Positions 6,891 to 7,686 of a DNA stretch of 7,686 bases are shown piece after piece (position 1 is the first letter of the stretch; every line of letters starts with the position of its first letter). The notes under the pieces were generated by a model, which was not told where the DNA came from, searched no databases, and saw only the letters and a program-made list of their open reading frames with translations. The stretch lies in contig JAJRQP010000202.1 in assembly GCA_024280195.1 (NCBI GenBank), positions 1-7,686 on the forward strand. The letters are read 5' to 3'. The DNA is from Bacteroidota bacterium (GTDB lineage: Bacteria > Bacteroidota > Bacteroidia > Flavobacteriales_D > Crocinitomicaceae). The position numbers were made by a program, and so were the translations under genes.

Positions 6891-7396
6891 TGAAATTAAT
6901 CGTTGCTGTCATATCAATTGTTTTGCTTTCTAGCTGCTGGCCAAAGAGCGTCTCATTTGTCGATGGTTCTATGCCCGAAGAATGGAAAGTATTCTACGTC
7001 ACAACCATTAAAGATAATGCGCCTAACACACCTATTAGTTATGCGGCATTGCTTTCTGAAGAAATTAAGGATGGGATTCAAAATAGAACTCGCCTTAAAT
7101 TAGGAACAACGAAAGAAGATGCACAAATTGAAATTGAAGGAGTAATCAACAGTTATACGATTACACCAATTGCTTTGCAACAAGGAGACAATGCTAATCA
7201 AAACAGGTTAACAGTCTCTGTAAAGTTTGACATTTTCATCAATGCTCCAGAAGAAGACCAAATGACTTTATTAAGCACACGTTTCTTCGATTATGACGCA
7301 AATACGGATTTGGCAACGGTAGAATCTCAATTCTTAGAAGAAGTCAATGCACAAATCATTCAGGATCTAATCAATAAACTACTCTCTAATTGGTAA
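6890..7396 (+). CDS. lptE: LptE-like LPS-assembly lipoprotein
   Basis: LptE is the outer-membrane lipoprotein that plugs the LptD barrel and helps place lipopolysaccharide on the cell surface. The 168-residue product starts with a short signal peptide (MKLIVAVISIVLLSSC) with lipobox L13-S-S-C16, so the mature protein should begin at a lipidated Cys16. The residues after Cys16 (WPKSV) lack the acidic run that sends Bacteroidota lipoproteins to the surface, which fits a periplasm-facing position. Family features I recognise are the helix SYAALLSEEIKDGI (50-63), the strand pair IEGVINSYTITPIAL (82-96), NQNRLTVSVKFDIFIN (103-118) and the C-terminal helix that ends in NW. ATG at 6890 shares its A with the TAA of the activator gene, so translation is probably coupled. 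Similarity in this family is low, so the name rests on the pattern and the context together. Confidence 0.85.
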   Translation: MKLIVAVISIVLLSSCWPKSVSFVDGSMPEEWKVFYVTTIKDNAPNTPISYAALLSEEIKDGIQNRTRLKLGTTKEDAQIEIEGVINSYTITPIALQQGDNANQNRLTVSVKFDIFINAPEEDQMTLLSTRFFDYDANTDLATVESQFLEEVNAQIIQDLINKLLSNW

Positions 7397-7686
7397 TGAT
7401 TAGCTTAATAGACATAGCACAAAGAATTGAGCAACCTGAGCAATTATTCCCTTCAGACATTGAAGGTATTAAAGAGTATTCTGAGAAATATCCCTATTCA
7501 CAACTCTTTTCAATTTTATATTTGAAAGGATTGAGTAATAATTCTGATGTCCAATTTGAAGAAGAATTGCAGAATCATTCTTATCGAATTTCGGATAGAG
7601 CAAGACTCTACCAATTGATTTCAGAGAATGAAGAGCAAGAAAACTCTATTGAAGAAGAGTTAATCGCAGAAATCCCAACGAAAAAG
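7396..7686 (+). CDS. Conserved hypothetical protein, C-terminus cut by the window edge
   Basis: An open frame starts at ATG 7396, sharing its A with the lptE stop codon in the same TAATG arrangement as the junction before it, and runs 97 codons to the end of the window. Segments such as YPYSQLFSILYLKGL (32-46) and YRISDRARLYQLI (63-75) resemble a Bacteroidota protein of unknown function that I recall between lptE and secG. The visible part is helical and charged, with an acidic stretch from about 78 to 92 that probably opens a low-complexity linker. I see no signal peptide and no membrane segment. The overlap makes it part of the miaB operon. I cannot give it a function; a helical-repeat scaffold is possible but unproven. 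Confidence 0.85.
   Translation, partial: MISLIDIAQRIEQPEQLFPSDIEGIKEYSEKYPYSQLFSILYLKGLSNNSDVQFEEELQNHSYRISDRARLYQLISENEEQENSIEEELIAEIPTKK

Noticed and set aside
6903..7103. 66-codon plus-strand frame inside lptE
   Set aside because: It is an out-of-frame shadow. The lptE frame has a signal peptide with a lipobox and a coupled start.

Overview
The window looks like ordinary chromosomal DNA from a member of the Bacteroidota, most likely the Flavobacteriia; I cannot place it to genus. Four things point there: a low-GC, A-rich sequence; start codons with little or no Shine-Dalgarno signal; a near-perfect Bacteroidota-type promoter (TTTTG, 19 bases, TATCTTCG) in front of miaB; and protein variants typical of that phylum (MiaB with a QGEA-type leader, TopA with a lysine tail, a short LptE lipoprotein).

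Left part, minus strand. Positions 1-160 are non-coding. Then come an arginase/formimidoylglutamase-fold protein (161-1309) and topA, DNA topoisomerase I (1466-3979). They point the same way, but a strong intrinsic terminator (1405-1441) just after topA and a possible promoter near 1325-1332 suggest that they are transcribed separately. The arginase-fold protein has lost several metal ligands and may not be an active hydrolase.

Middle. Positions 3980-4196 form a divergent promoter region between topA and miaB. It holds a 63-base self-complementary block built from TTAGC/GCTAA words (4071-4133), followed by the miaB promoter (4147-4178).

Right part, plus strand. A tight gene chain runs miaB (tRNA methylthiotransferase), then a sigma-54 activator with no sensory domain, then lptE (LPS-assembly lipoprotein), then an incomplete conserved hypothetical protein cut by the window edge. 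The gaps are +6, -1 and -1 bases, and both overlaps are TAATG stop/start overlaps. This is almost certainly one operon driven from the miaB promoter, and it continues beyond 7686. It links a tRNA-modification enzyme, a transcription activator and an outer-membrane biogenesis factor. I recall this neighbourhood as common in Bacteroidota, so it looks like a conserved housekeeping cluster and not a mobile or defence island.

I see no tRNA, rRNA, CRISPR array, insertion sequence or phage gene. The points most worth a second look are the metal-ligand-poor arginase homologue, the sensorless sigma-54 activator inside a miaB-lptE operon, and the inverted-repeat block in the divergent promoter region.
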